A model generated the notes under the pieces. It was not told the DNA's origin, did not search any database, and saw only the letters and a program-made list of their open reading frames with translations. The translations under genes and the position numbers were made by a program. From assembly GCA_905197955.1 (NCBI GenBank), contig CAJKAR010000017.1, positions 27,138 through 91,137 on the forward strand: 64,000 nucleotides of DNA, given 5' to 3'. The stretch comes from an uncultured Lentisphaeria bacterium (GTDB lineage Bacteria > Verrucomicrobiota > Lentisphaeria > Victivallales > UBA1829). Shown piece by piece: positions 35,783 through 42,926 of this stretch (the stretch's first letter is position 1; each line of letters begins with the position of its first letter).

Positions 35783-35810
35783 TTGCATTTTCACGAATCC
35801 CGTGTATTGT
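35783..35810 (+). promoter_or_regulatory. tRNA-Lys promoter
   Basis: TTGCAT (35783-35788), 16 bases and TATTGT (35805-35810) with an extended-minus-10-like TG just upstream, 25 bases before the tRNA. Confidence 0.6.
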
Positions 35811-35834
35811 AATGACATCTCGAAAATGAGAGAT

Positions 35835-35910
35835 GCGCCCATAGCTCAGTCGGTAGAGCAAATGACTCTTAATCATTGGGTCCAAGGTTCGAGTCCTTGT
35901 GGGCGCACCA
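35835..35910 (+). tRNA. tRNA-Lys (anticodon CTT)
   Basis: The 76-base sequence folds into a complete cloverleaf: acceptor GCGCCCA/TGGGCGC, D-arm GCTC/GAGC, anticodon stem AATGA/TCATT with the loop CTCTTAA (anticodon CTT), and T-arm CAAGG/CCTTG with TTCGAGT. The 3' CCA is encoded. The gene is single, with no neighbouring tRNAs and no sign of an integrated element next to it. Confidence 0.97.
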
Positions 35911-36184
35911 TTACATTGGTTTCCATTCAGCGGATTTTGAGAAGATCAGAATCCGCTTTTTTTATTTCTGCGCTTTTCCTTATTTCTGGAGAATTCCGTT
36001 TCGGGTGTCGTGGGGAAGAAATGTTCCCGGGAAAGAGGAGGGGAACAAGGTCTGGAAAAAAAGAGTGACCGGCGCTGCGTTCTTTCCGCATGGAGCAGAA
36101 TGTAGGCAATGCCGGTCGTTTTCGGATGGTTGAACGGAACCGTTCCTGCTGAAGAGTGTAGAAATGGTTCCGGAAGAAGAACGG

Positions 36185-37237
36185 TCAGAGTTTCCGGAAG
36201 AAGGAATCGATTTTGTCAAATGGGATCTTTTCGAAGTTGTCGTAAAGATCCACATGGTTGGCTCCGGGAACGATGAGAAGTTCCTTGTTGTTTCCGGTCA
36301 GTTTTTTGAAGGCATCCTCGCTGAAGTAGCGGGAATGGGCCTTTTCTCCATGAATCAGGAGGCAGGCGGAGCGGATTTCACTGCTGTAAGTAAGAAGCGG
36401 AGCGTTGAGAAACGCCAGGACCGAGGTCTTGTTCCAGCCCTGATTCGAGTTCAGAGAGCGGGGATGATAACCGCGGGATGTCTTGTAATAGGCGAAATAA
36501 TCCTTGACAAACTGGGGTGCGTTTTCCGGCAGGACATCCGGAACTCCGCCTGCGGTTTCATAGGAGCCTTTTTTTGCATCGGTCAATCGCTGAGCGTTGA
36601 GCTGCCGGCGCAGTTCATAGCGTCCGTCCGCGTTCATGGAGTCAAAATATCCGTTGGCGCTGACGCGGCTCATATCGTACATGGTCACTGCCACGGTACC
36701 CTTGATCCGGGGATCGTTGGCCGCCGCGTTGAGCGCCAGTCCGCCCCATCCGCAGATGCCGAGGATTCCGATTCGTTCGGGATTCACAAAAGGAAGAAGA
36801 GAGAGGGCATCCACGGCGGCGGAAAAATCCTCTGTATTGATGTCCGGGGAAGCCACATAGCGGGGTTCACCGGAGCTCTCCCCGGTGTAAGACGGATCAA
36901 AGGCAAGAGCAACGAAACCGCGGGCCGCCAGTTCCTGCGCATAGAGTCCGGAGGATTGTTCCTTGACCGCGCCGAACGGGCCGCAGACGGCTACGGCTGT
37001 GTATTTTTTAGCCGGATCGAATCCTTGAGGCAGATAGAGATGTCCGGCAAGGGTGATCCCGAAACGGTTGGAAAAACGGATGTCTGAGGCTTTGATCTCC
37101 GGACGAATCCGGAAGATACGGGTGTCGTTTGCGATGGTTTTCATTTCAGCTCCCTGTTGTTGCGGTTTGTCTGCGGCGATCGTTCCGGTGACGGTAAGAA
37201 GAGCGACTGCTGCAGCGGCAAATTTTTTGGTTGTCAT
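36185..37237 (-). CDS. secreted alpha/beta hydrolase, YcjY/dienelactone-hydrolase-like
   Basis: A 350-residue protein with a signal peptide (KKFAAAAVALLTVTGTIAA). The fold is alpha/beta hydrolase: GHLYLPQGF, FDPSYTGESSGEPRY, the nucleophile region GILGICGWGGLALNAAA, an Asp/Glu region near LLIHGEKAHSRYFSE and the final His in VPGANHVDLYD. The nucleophile position seems to hold Cys (GICGWGG), as in dienelactone hydrolases and YcjY-like proteins, rather than Ser. Substrate unknown. GAGGAG precedes the ATG. Confidence 0.72.
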   Translation of the reverse strand: MTTKKFAAAAVALLTVTGTIAADKPQQQGAEMKTIANDTRIFRIRPEIKASDIRFSNRFGITLAGHLYLPQGFDPAKKYTAVAVCGPFGAVKEQSSGLYAQELAARGFVALAFDPSYTGESSGEPRYVASPDINTEDFSAAVDALSLLPFVNPERIGILGICGWGGLALNAAANDPRIKGTVAVTMYDMSRVSANGYFDSMNADGRYELRRQLNAQRLTDAKKGSYETAGGVPDVLPENAPQFVKDYFAYYKTSRGYHPRSLNSNQGWNKTSVLAFLNAPLLTYSSEIRSACLLIHGEKAHSRYFSEDAFKKLTGNNKELLIVPGANHVDLYDNFEKIPFDKIDSFFRKL

Positions 37238-37292
37238 AAATCATTCTCCTCGTCAGAATCATGGATCGGGGTCCGTCTGAATACATATCTTT

Positions 37293-37832
37293 TTAAATCG
37301 AGCTGCCCATTTGATAGGCGCTTCGATAAGCCGGGGTTCTTTTCACTTCGCCCTTGTCCAGAACGCCGAGTCCGTAGAGAACGGCTTTTTCCCGGCTTCC
37401 TTCCAGGCAATCCTCTGTGAATCCGCGGAGACTTTCGAGTGTTCGAGTCATGGCGGAGGGATTCGGATCCGCCGCGGTCAGAATGAAGTAGAAGTCCTTG
37501 TTGGAAATCGCTGTGTAACGCGGGCAGGTGCGGTCAATCAGGGTTTTCAGCTGGGCGCTCATGGTGTAGAAGTAGACAGGGGTGGCTAGAACGATGACAT
37601 CGGCAGCGACCATTTTTTCGAGGATTTCCGCTACATCATCTTTCTGAACACATGGCCTGGTTGCGTTGGCGCAGGCGCCGCAGCCGGTGCAGTAGTGGAT
37701 GTCTTTTTCGGCAAGAAAAATTTTTTCCGCCTGATGGCCCGCATCGCGTGCCCCCTGCATGAACTGATCGCACAGCAGATCGGAATTTCCGTGCCGCCGC
37801 GGACTCGACGAGATTAATAAGACTTTTTTCAT
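37293..37832 (-). CDS. flavodoxin-like NAD(P)H-dependent FMN oxidoreductase
   Basis: A 179-residue flavoprotein with the FMN-binding loop SSSPRRHGNSD near the N-terminus, the motif ATPVYFYTMSAQLKTLIDR, and a Cys cluster CTGCGACANATRPC resembling the compact cluster motif of iron-sulfur flavoproteins. It would shuttle electrons to an unknown acceptor. AAGGAGG precedes the ATG. A small regulator-like gene lies 20 bases upstream in the same direction, and a LysR gene is divergent. Confidence 0.8.
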   Translation of the reverse strand: MKKVLLISSSPRRHGNSDLLCDQFMQGARDAGHQAEKIFLAEKDIHYCTGCGACANATRPCVQKDDVAEILEKMVAADVIVLATPVYFYTMSAQLKTLIDRTCPRYTAISNKDFYFILTAADPNPSAMTRTLESLRGFTEDCLEGSREKAVLYGLGVLDKGEVKRTPAYRSAYQMGSSI

Positions 37833-37852
37833 TTGAAACCTCCTTGGAAAAA

Positions 37853-38179
37853 TCAGAAATCAATGTTTGAACGGTGCTCGGAACTCTGATGCGACTGCGG
37901 GATTGAAGGATTCCTCCGGCTGGTAAGAAGTTGATTTAAGACATCAGCGTTCTCTTTTGTCTTCATCGCGCAGATCAGAAAATCGAGAGTGTCGATTTTC
38001 TTCTGTTCGCTGTGAAGCTGTTCCAGCAGAAGTTTCCGATGCGTTCTGAGCAGCCGGAGTTGTTCTCTGTATTTGCCGGCAGTCTGATACTGAACGAACT
38101 TTTCAATGAGAGAGCTGGAAAATCCTGCATCATTCAAATTCCGTCGCAGCAGAAAATCATTTTCTGGAGTTTGATTCAA
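37853..38179 (-). CDS. small protein like the C-terminal dimerisation part of MerR regulators
   Basis: A 108-residue, mostly helical protein. LNDAGFSSSLIEKFVQYQTAGKYREQLRLLRTHRKLLLEQLHSEQKKIDTLDFLI resembles the coiled-coil end of MerR-type regulators, but no HTH is present. I place the start at TTG 38179, seven bases after GGGAG; the frame upstream (to 38212) lacks such a site. It may be a partner or anti-regulator in the flavoprotein operon. No function is established. Confidence 0.6.
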   Translation of the reverse strand: MNQTPENDFLLRRNLNDAGFSSSLIEKFVQYQTAGKYREQLRLLRTHRKLLLEQLHSEQKKIDTLDFLICAMKTKENADVLNQLLTSRRNPSIPQSHQSSEHRSNIDF

Positions 38180-38228
38180 TTTTATTCTCCCGTTTTTGTT
38201 TCTGCTGTTCAATGTACCAGAGAACAGT

Positions 38229-38296
38229 TAAAATAGCAAATACTTATTAATTATGTCATGCTATGCTTGCTTGTTATATCATTGGGTGCTATTTTA
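38229..38296. promoter_or_regulatory. bipartite inverted repeat in the divergent flavoprotein/LysR promoter region
   Basis: TAAAATAGCA (38229-38238) and TGCTATTTTA (38287-38296) are perfect inverted copies 48 bases apart, with another TGCTAT in between. Two distant half-sites between divergent genes fit a LysR-type regulator that loops or bends its control region. Confidence 0.5.
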
Positions 38297-38321
38297 CGGA
38301 CAGAAGAGCGGGAGGTGAGGT

Positions 38322-39221
38322 ATGGAATTAAGAGTATTGCGCTATTTTCTCGGAGTGGCACGGGAAGGGAGCATGACGGGAGCGGCACGGGTTCTGCATG
38401 TGACTCAGCCGACCCTTTCGCGTCAGCTTCAGGATCTGGAGGAGGAGCTGGGACAGAAACTTTTCATTCGAGGCAGTCATTCCGTAACGCTGACTCCGGA
38501 GGGGATGGTGCTCCGGAAACGCGCCGAAGAGATTCTGGAAATGGTCCATAAGACGGAAGCGGAGTTCGAGTCGATGGGAGAGATGGTCGGCGGAGATGTT
38601 TACATCGGCGGAGGCGAGACCGAGGCCATGCGCCGCATCGCCCGCCTGATTCATGAGATCCGCGACGATTACCCGGAGATCCGCTTTCATTTGTTCAGCG
38701 GCAATGCGGAAGATGTGACCGAACGTCTCGATAAAGGCATTCTGGATTTCGGAATTCTGATCCAGCCGGTGGATCTCATGAAATATAACACCATTGAGCT
38801 GCCGGAGAAGGTCGTCTGGGGGGTCGTCATGCGGAAAGACAGTCCGCTTGCGGAAAAGAAGTCGATCACGCGGCAGGATCTTCCGGGATTGCCGCTGATC
38901 TGTTCTCGTCAGGTGGAGCAGCGTTTTTCCGTGAAGAATGAGTATTCCAGCTGGTTCGGGGAGATCGCCGCGAAACGGAACATCGTTGCCACATATAATC
39001 TGATATACAATGCCGCTCTGATGGTGGAGGAGGGGGTCGGCTATGCGATTGCGCTTGACGGACTGGTCAATGTGACTCGGCACAGCGGACTCTGTTTCCG
39101 TCCGCTGGAACCCCGCCTGGAGTCCGGCATGAACCTTGTCTGGAAGAAATATCAGATCTTTTCCGGCGCGGCGGAACTTTTCCTGGAACGGATTCAGGAG
39201 AGTTTCAAAACAACCCCTTGA
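38322..39221 (+). CDS. LysR-family transcriptional regulator
   Basis: A 299-residue protein with an N-terminal winged HTH (LRYFLGVAREGSMTGAARVLHVTQPTLSRQLQDLEEELGQKLF) and a periplasmic-binding-like effector domain. GGAGG lies seven bases before the ATG. It is divergent from the flavoprotein operon, which it probably controls through the inverted repeat at 38229-38296. Its effector is unknown. Confidence 0.88.
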   Translation: MELRVLRYFLGVAREGSMTGAARVLHVTQPTLSRQLQDLEEELGQKLFIRGSHSVTLTPEGMVLRKRAEEILEMVHKTEAEFESMGEMVGGDVYIGGGETEAMRRIARLIHEIRDDYPEIRFHLFSGNAEDVTERLDKGILDFGILIQPVDLMKYNTIELPEKVVWGVVMRKDSPLAEKKSITRQDLPGLPLICSRQVEQRFSVKNEYSSWFGEIAAKRNIVATYNLIYNAALMVEEGVGYAIALDGLVNVTRHSGLCFRPLEPRLESGMNLVWKKYQIFSGAAELFLERIQESFKTTP

Positions 39222-39369
39222 ACAGGGAACTTTTTCCCTGCGGAGGAGGTCTTGAACAGAAGCGGTTTCTTCACGTCATTTTTCGGATTCGGGATTTGAT
39301 TTTTTTTCTTCTGACAGTAAATTAGGAATCAATCCTGATAGAGAACATATTTTGAACAAGGAGCGGATG

Positions 39370-39609
39370 ATGGGACTTAGCATCACGGAAATTATGGTGA
39401 TTCTCATCGTGGTACTGCTGCTGTTCGGCTCCAAGCGGATTCCCGAACTGGCAAAGGCGCTCGGACGCGCATCCCACGAATTCAAAAAAGCCAAGGACGG
39501 CATCATGAACGAGACGCAGGAAATGATGGATGCCGCCGAAAAAAACGCAGAGGCTGAGGATCAGCTGAAGGAAAAAAAGAACGCGGATCAGAACGCAAAA
39601 CAGGATTGA
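39370..39609 (+). CDS. tatA: Sec-independent translocase subunit TatA
   Basis: A 79-residue protein with the TatA plan: short N-terminal TM helix (GLSITEIMVILIVVLLLFG), the FGSKRIPELAKALGRASHEFKKA amphipathic hinge and a charged tail. It forms the pore for folded, twin-arginine substrates. AAGGAG lies six bases before the ATG at 39370. It is the first gene of a four-gene unit with tatC and two likely Tat substrates. Confidence 0.9.
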   Translation: MGLSITEIMVILIVVLLLFGSKRIPELAKALGRASHEFKKAKDGIMNETQEMMDAAEKNAEAEDQLKEKKNADQNAKQD

Positions 39610-39616
39610 AGCGGTC

Positions 39617-40399
39617 ATGAGCGCGAATGAAGAACAGACGTTCCTCGGACATCTTGAGGTGCTGCGGTTTGTTCTGTTTAAAATCATCGGGACGTTTTGT
39701 CTTCTTCTGATTCCCGCCTGGAGCGTTTCGCAGAAGCTGGTGGATCTGTTGCTGGCGTATGCGGCGCCGGAGGGATTTACTCTTCACTATTTTTCGCTGA
39801 TGGAGCCTTTTTTCATCCGGTTGAAGATGTGTCTGACGCTGGGATTTTTCGTATCGCTTCCGTTTACATTTTATTTTCTGTGGCAGTTTGTTTCGCCCGG
39901 TCTTCTGGAGTATGAGCGGAAGATGCTGAGGGGGCCGTTGTGGACATCCTTTTTTCTGGCGGTGTTCGGGATTGCGTTTGCTCTGCTGTTTATTGTGCCG
40001 GCGATTGTGACTTTTTCGCTGTCGTTTGCGGGACCGCAGATGCAGCCGGTGATCGGGATTGACAGTTTTGTTTCGATGATTCTGATGGCGGTCCTTGCCT
40101 GTGGACTGCTGTTTCAGTTTCCGCTGATTCTGTACGGACTGCTTGCCTGCGGGATTGTGGAGCTGGATACGCTTCGGCGGCACCGTCCGGCGGTGATTGT
40201 GATCATCCTGACCGCCGCGGCGATTCTGACTCCGCCGGATGTCCTGAGCCAGATTCTGCTGGCTCTGCCCACCTATCTGCTGTTTGAAGCCAGCCTGCTG
40301 TTGTTCAGGCTGAATCGAAAAAGATTTTTACAGAAACAAGCCGCTTTTGTAGATGACGCCGTCTACAGAGAGGAAGAACAAAAAGGAGAACGGCTATGA
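39617..40399 (+). CDS. tatC: Sec-independent translocase subunit TatC
   Basis: A 260-residue protein with about six TM helices. TFLGHLEVLRFVLFK near the start and LLFQFPLILYGL plus PPDVLSQILLALPTYLLFE near the end are TatC signatures. It is the receptor for twin-arginine signal peptides. It follows tatA by seven bases and overlaps the next gene, a twin-arginine protein, by four. No tatB is visible here, so this is a TatAC-type system. Confidence 0.92.
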   Translation: MSANEEQTFLGHLEVLRFVLFKIIGTFCLLLIPAWSVSQKLVDLLLAYAAPEGFTLHYFSLMEPFFIRLKMCLTLGFFVSLPFTFYFLWQFVSPGLLEYERKMLRGPLWTSFFLAVFGIAFALLFIVPAIVTFSLSFAGPQMQPVIGIDSFVSMILMAVLACGLLFQFPLILYGLLACGIVELDTLRRHRPAVIVIILTAAAILTPPDVLSQILLALPTYLLFEASLLLFRLNRKRFLQKQAAFVDDAVYREEEQKGERL

Positions 40400-41343
40400 T
40401 GAACAGACGTGATTTTCTGAAAACGGCGGCGACTCTCGCCGCGCTCGGAGTGGTTTCGAAAGTTGCCGGAGCGGTGAAAGCTCCTGCTGCCGCAGCGGAG
40501 AAATCCGGTCCGGTGGATCTGGTTGCGATCCGCGGCGGAGAGCCGGAGGAGATGTTCGATAAGGCCATCCGTGAACTCGGCGGCATGGAAAAGTTCGTGA
40601 AAAAGGGACAGACCGTTCTTGTGAAGCCGAATATCGGCTGGGACCGTCCGGTGGAAGCCGCTGCAAATACGAATCCGAAGCTGGTTGCCCGGATCGTGCG
40701 CCGCTGCAAGGAGGCCGGAGCAAAAGAGGTCTATGTCTTCGATACCACCTGCAGCCGCTGGGATCTGGCTTACAAGAGCAGCGGAATCGCGGATGCCGCT
40801 CGGAAAGAGGGCGCGATTGTGGTCGGCGGCGACAGCGCATCCGACAAGGCCTATCTGGAAAAATACTATGTGGATGAGGAGAATCCGAAGGCGAAACGCC
40901 TGAAAAAATTCAAATGGCACCGTCTGGCCAAAGAGTGCGATGTCTTCATCAACGTTCCAGTGCTCAAACACCACGGCGGTCCCGGCATGACCTCCGCTAT
41001 GAAGAATCTGATGGGAACCGTTTCCAAAGATACGCAGCGTTATTTCCATGCCAACGACCTCAATCAGTGCATCGCCGATATCTGTGCCTACCGCAAACCC
41101 GATCTGACAGTCATTGATGCCTATCGCATTATGCTCAAGCGCGGTCCGCGCGGTGTCGATCAGAGCGACGTGAAACTCATGAAGTATCAGCTTCTCGGCA
41201 CCGATATGGTGGCGCTCGACACGGCCGCTGCGGCGGTGATCGGCTTTGATCCCCGCCGGATCGGGCATATTGCTCTCGGCGAGAAAGCCGGAGTGGGAAC
41301 CCGCAATCTGAAAAAACTCAATATCAAACGGATTACGGTGTAA
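40396..41343 (+). CDS. Tat-exported DUF362-type protein
   Basis: A 315-residue protein starting MMNRRDFLKTAATLAALGVV, a clear twin-arginine signal for export of a folded protein. The rest is a DUF362 domain: VLVKPNIGWDRPVEAAANTNPKLVARIVRRC, FDTTCSRWDLAYKSSGI, and INVPVLKHHGGPGMTSAMKNLMG. DUF362 proteins are often fused or linked to ferredoxins, but this one carries no iron-sulfur motif; the next gene supplies many. Its placement directly after tatC suggests the translocase is dedicated to it. The function of the domain is not known. Confidence 0.85.
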   Translation: MMNRRDFLKTAATLAALGVVSKVAGAVKAPAAAAEKSGPVDLVAIRGGEPEEMFDKAIRELGGMEKFVKKGQTVLVKPNIGWDRPVEAAANTNPKLVARIVRRCKEAGAKEVYVFDTTCSRWDLAYKSSGIADAARKEGAIVVGGDSASDKAYLEKYYVDEENPKAKRLKKFKWHRLAKECDVFINVPVLKHHGGPGMTSAMKNLMGTVSKDTQRYFHANDLNQCIADICAYRKPDLTVIDAYRIMLKRGPRGVDQSDVKLMKYQLLGTDMVALDTAAAAVIGFDPRRIGHIALGEKAGVGTRNLKKLNIKRITV

Positions 41344-41346
41344 AAA

Positions 41347-42813
41347 ATGCGGGTTCCGGTTTACAGAACGGCCAGAATCCTGATCGCGGCTCTCTCATTT
41401 TTCCTGTTCCTTTCGGCGACATGGTTTGTGAAGGGGTATGAAGGGTTCTATGCTGGACAGATAGGCAGTGATCTTCTGAAACTTGCCGCGGGAAGGTTTA
41501 CCGTGGGGGTGCTGGTGGCAGCTGCGGTGATTGTCGTGCTGACTCTGCTGTTCGGTCGCTTCTACTGCTCCGTTATTTGTCCGCTTGGAATTCTTCAGGA
41601 TTTTATGATGGTGTTCAAGCGCAAATTCGGGCAGCAGAAGAGTTATCGGGTTCTGCGGTACAGTGTGTTCGGATGTGTGATTGCGGCGTTGGCGGGTGGA
41701 TTTATTCTGCCGCTGGCGCTGCTGATGCCGTCATCGAATTTCCTGATGATCGAGAACAATATTTTCCGGAGAATCTGGCAGATGGTTTCGAATCTGCTGG
41801 AGCTTGATGTTCCGAATCAGGCGCTGAATCCGGCATTTTCGGGATATCTTGCGGCATGGGCGGTATTTCTTCTGCTGCTGGTGCTGACGCGCTGGCGCGG
41901 AAGAATTTACTGCAATACGCTCTGTCCGGTGGGAGCGCTGCTGGGCTTGCTTTCCAGAAAGGCTCGCTACAAAGTGACTCTGACGGATGCCTGTGTCTCC
42001 TGCGGCGCCTGCGAACGGGCGTGTAAAAGCGGATGCATCGATGCGAAGAACAGGACGGTCAACAACGAAAACTGTGTGATGTGCCTGAACTGTCTTGACA
42101 AATGTAAATTCAACGCCTTGAAGTTTATCCCCGCGGGAAAGAAGCAGGTGCTTTCCGCTTCCCGGCGTGATTTCCTGATTACGGGAGGCGCGGTTGCCGG
42201 AGGGCTTGCCGCGGGACTGGCGGTTTCGAAACTGGGAGGAAAAGCGGGAGGCGGAGAAGTTCCGCCCGTGATGCCTCCGGGCGCGGGATCCTATGAGGAG
42301 TTTCAGCGGAAATGTGTTTCCTGCGGTCTCTGCATCGGGGCGTGCAAGGGGCATGTTCTGACACATTCCGCCCTGCAATACGGAATCGGCGGGATTCTTC
42401 AGCCGTATCTGAATTTCAAACGGGGAGCATGCGAGTTCAACTGTACCTCCTGTATGGATGTGTGTCCATGCGGTGCGCTGGAGAAGATTCCTCTGCCGGA
42501 AAAGAAACGTCTGCGTCTTGGACTTGTCCATTACAACCGCTCGGTCTGCATTCCGTTTGTCGATGGGACCGACTGCGGAGCCTGTTCCGAGCATTGTCCG
42601 GTGGGGGCTTTGGAGATGGTGCCCTACAAAGAGACGAAAATTCCGCATGTCCATGAGAATCTCTGCATCGGCTGCGGCGCGTGCCAGAACATCTGTCCTG
42701 TGACTCCGACACCCGCCGTGGTGGTCCACGGAGTGGCGAAGCAGTTCCTTGTGGAGAAACCGAAGCAGACGGCTCCGGTCAAGCTGAAAGCGGAAGAGGA
42801 CTTCCCCTTCTGA
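41347..42813 (+). CDS. membrane polyferredoxin, NapH-like part fused to ferredoxin domain behind an internal Tat signal
   Basis: A 488-residue protein. The N-terminal part has about four TM helices and the two NapH motifs YCSVICPLG and YCNTLCPVG, followed by two 4Fe-4S sites (CVSCGACERAC, CVMCLNCLDKC). Near residue 271 a second twin-arginine signal, SASRRDFLITGGAVAGGLAAG, precedes another ferredoxin region (CVSCGLCIGAC, CTSCMDVCPC, CGACSEHCP, CIGCGACQNICP). The C-terminal half is thus probably delivered across the membrane by Tat after Sec inserts the first helices. It would carry electrons across or along the membrane, perhaps to or from the DUF362 protein. It starts three bases after that gene. 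Confidence 0.85.
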   Translation: MRVPVYRTARILIAALSFFLFLSATWFVKGYEGFYAGQIGSDLLKLAAGRFTVGVLVAAAVIVVLTLLFGRFYCSVICPLGILQDFMMVFKRKFGQQKSYRVLRYSVFGCVIAALAGGFILPLALLMPSSNFLMIENNIFRRIWQMVSNLLELDVPNQALNPAFSGYLAAWAVFLLLLVLTRWRGRIYCNTLCPVGALLGLLSRKARYKVTLTDACVSCGACERACKSGCIDAKNRTVNNENCVMCLNCLDKCKFNALKFIPAGKKQVLSASRRDFLITGGAVAGGLAAGLAVSKLGGKAGGGEVPPVMPPGAGSYEEFQRKCVSCGLCIGACKGHVLTHSALQYGIGGILQPYLNFKRGACEFNCTSCMDVCPCGALEKIPLPEKKRLRLGLVHYNRSVCIPFVDGTDCGACSEHCPVGALEMVPYKETKIPHVHENLCIGCGACQNICPVTPTPAVVVHGVAKQFLVEKPKQTAPVKLKAEEDFPF

Positions 42814-42926
42814 GAAAAAATTTTCCGGGATCGCCCGGCAAGATGATTGTTCCGGCTCCTCCGTCACCACTCAGGACGGAGTCCGGAAAAAACGATGTGT
42901 TGCGGTTGCCTGTTTCGGAAGAACGA

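Noticed and set aside
35835..35910. tRNA-Lys as the insertion site of a mobile element
   Set aside because: No integrase gene, direct repeat of the tRNA 3' end or change of base composition is seen beside it; the integrated element in this window uses a pseudopilin gene instead.
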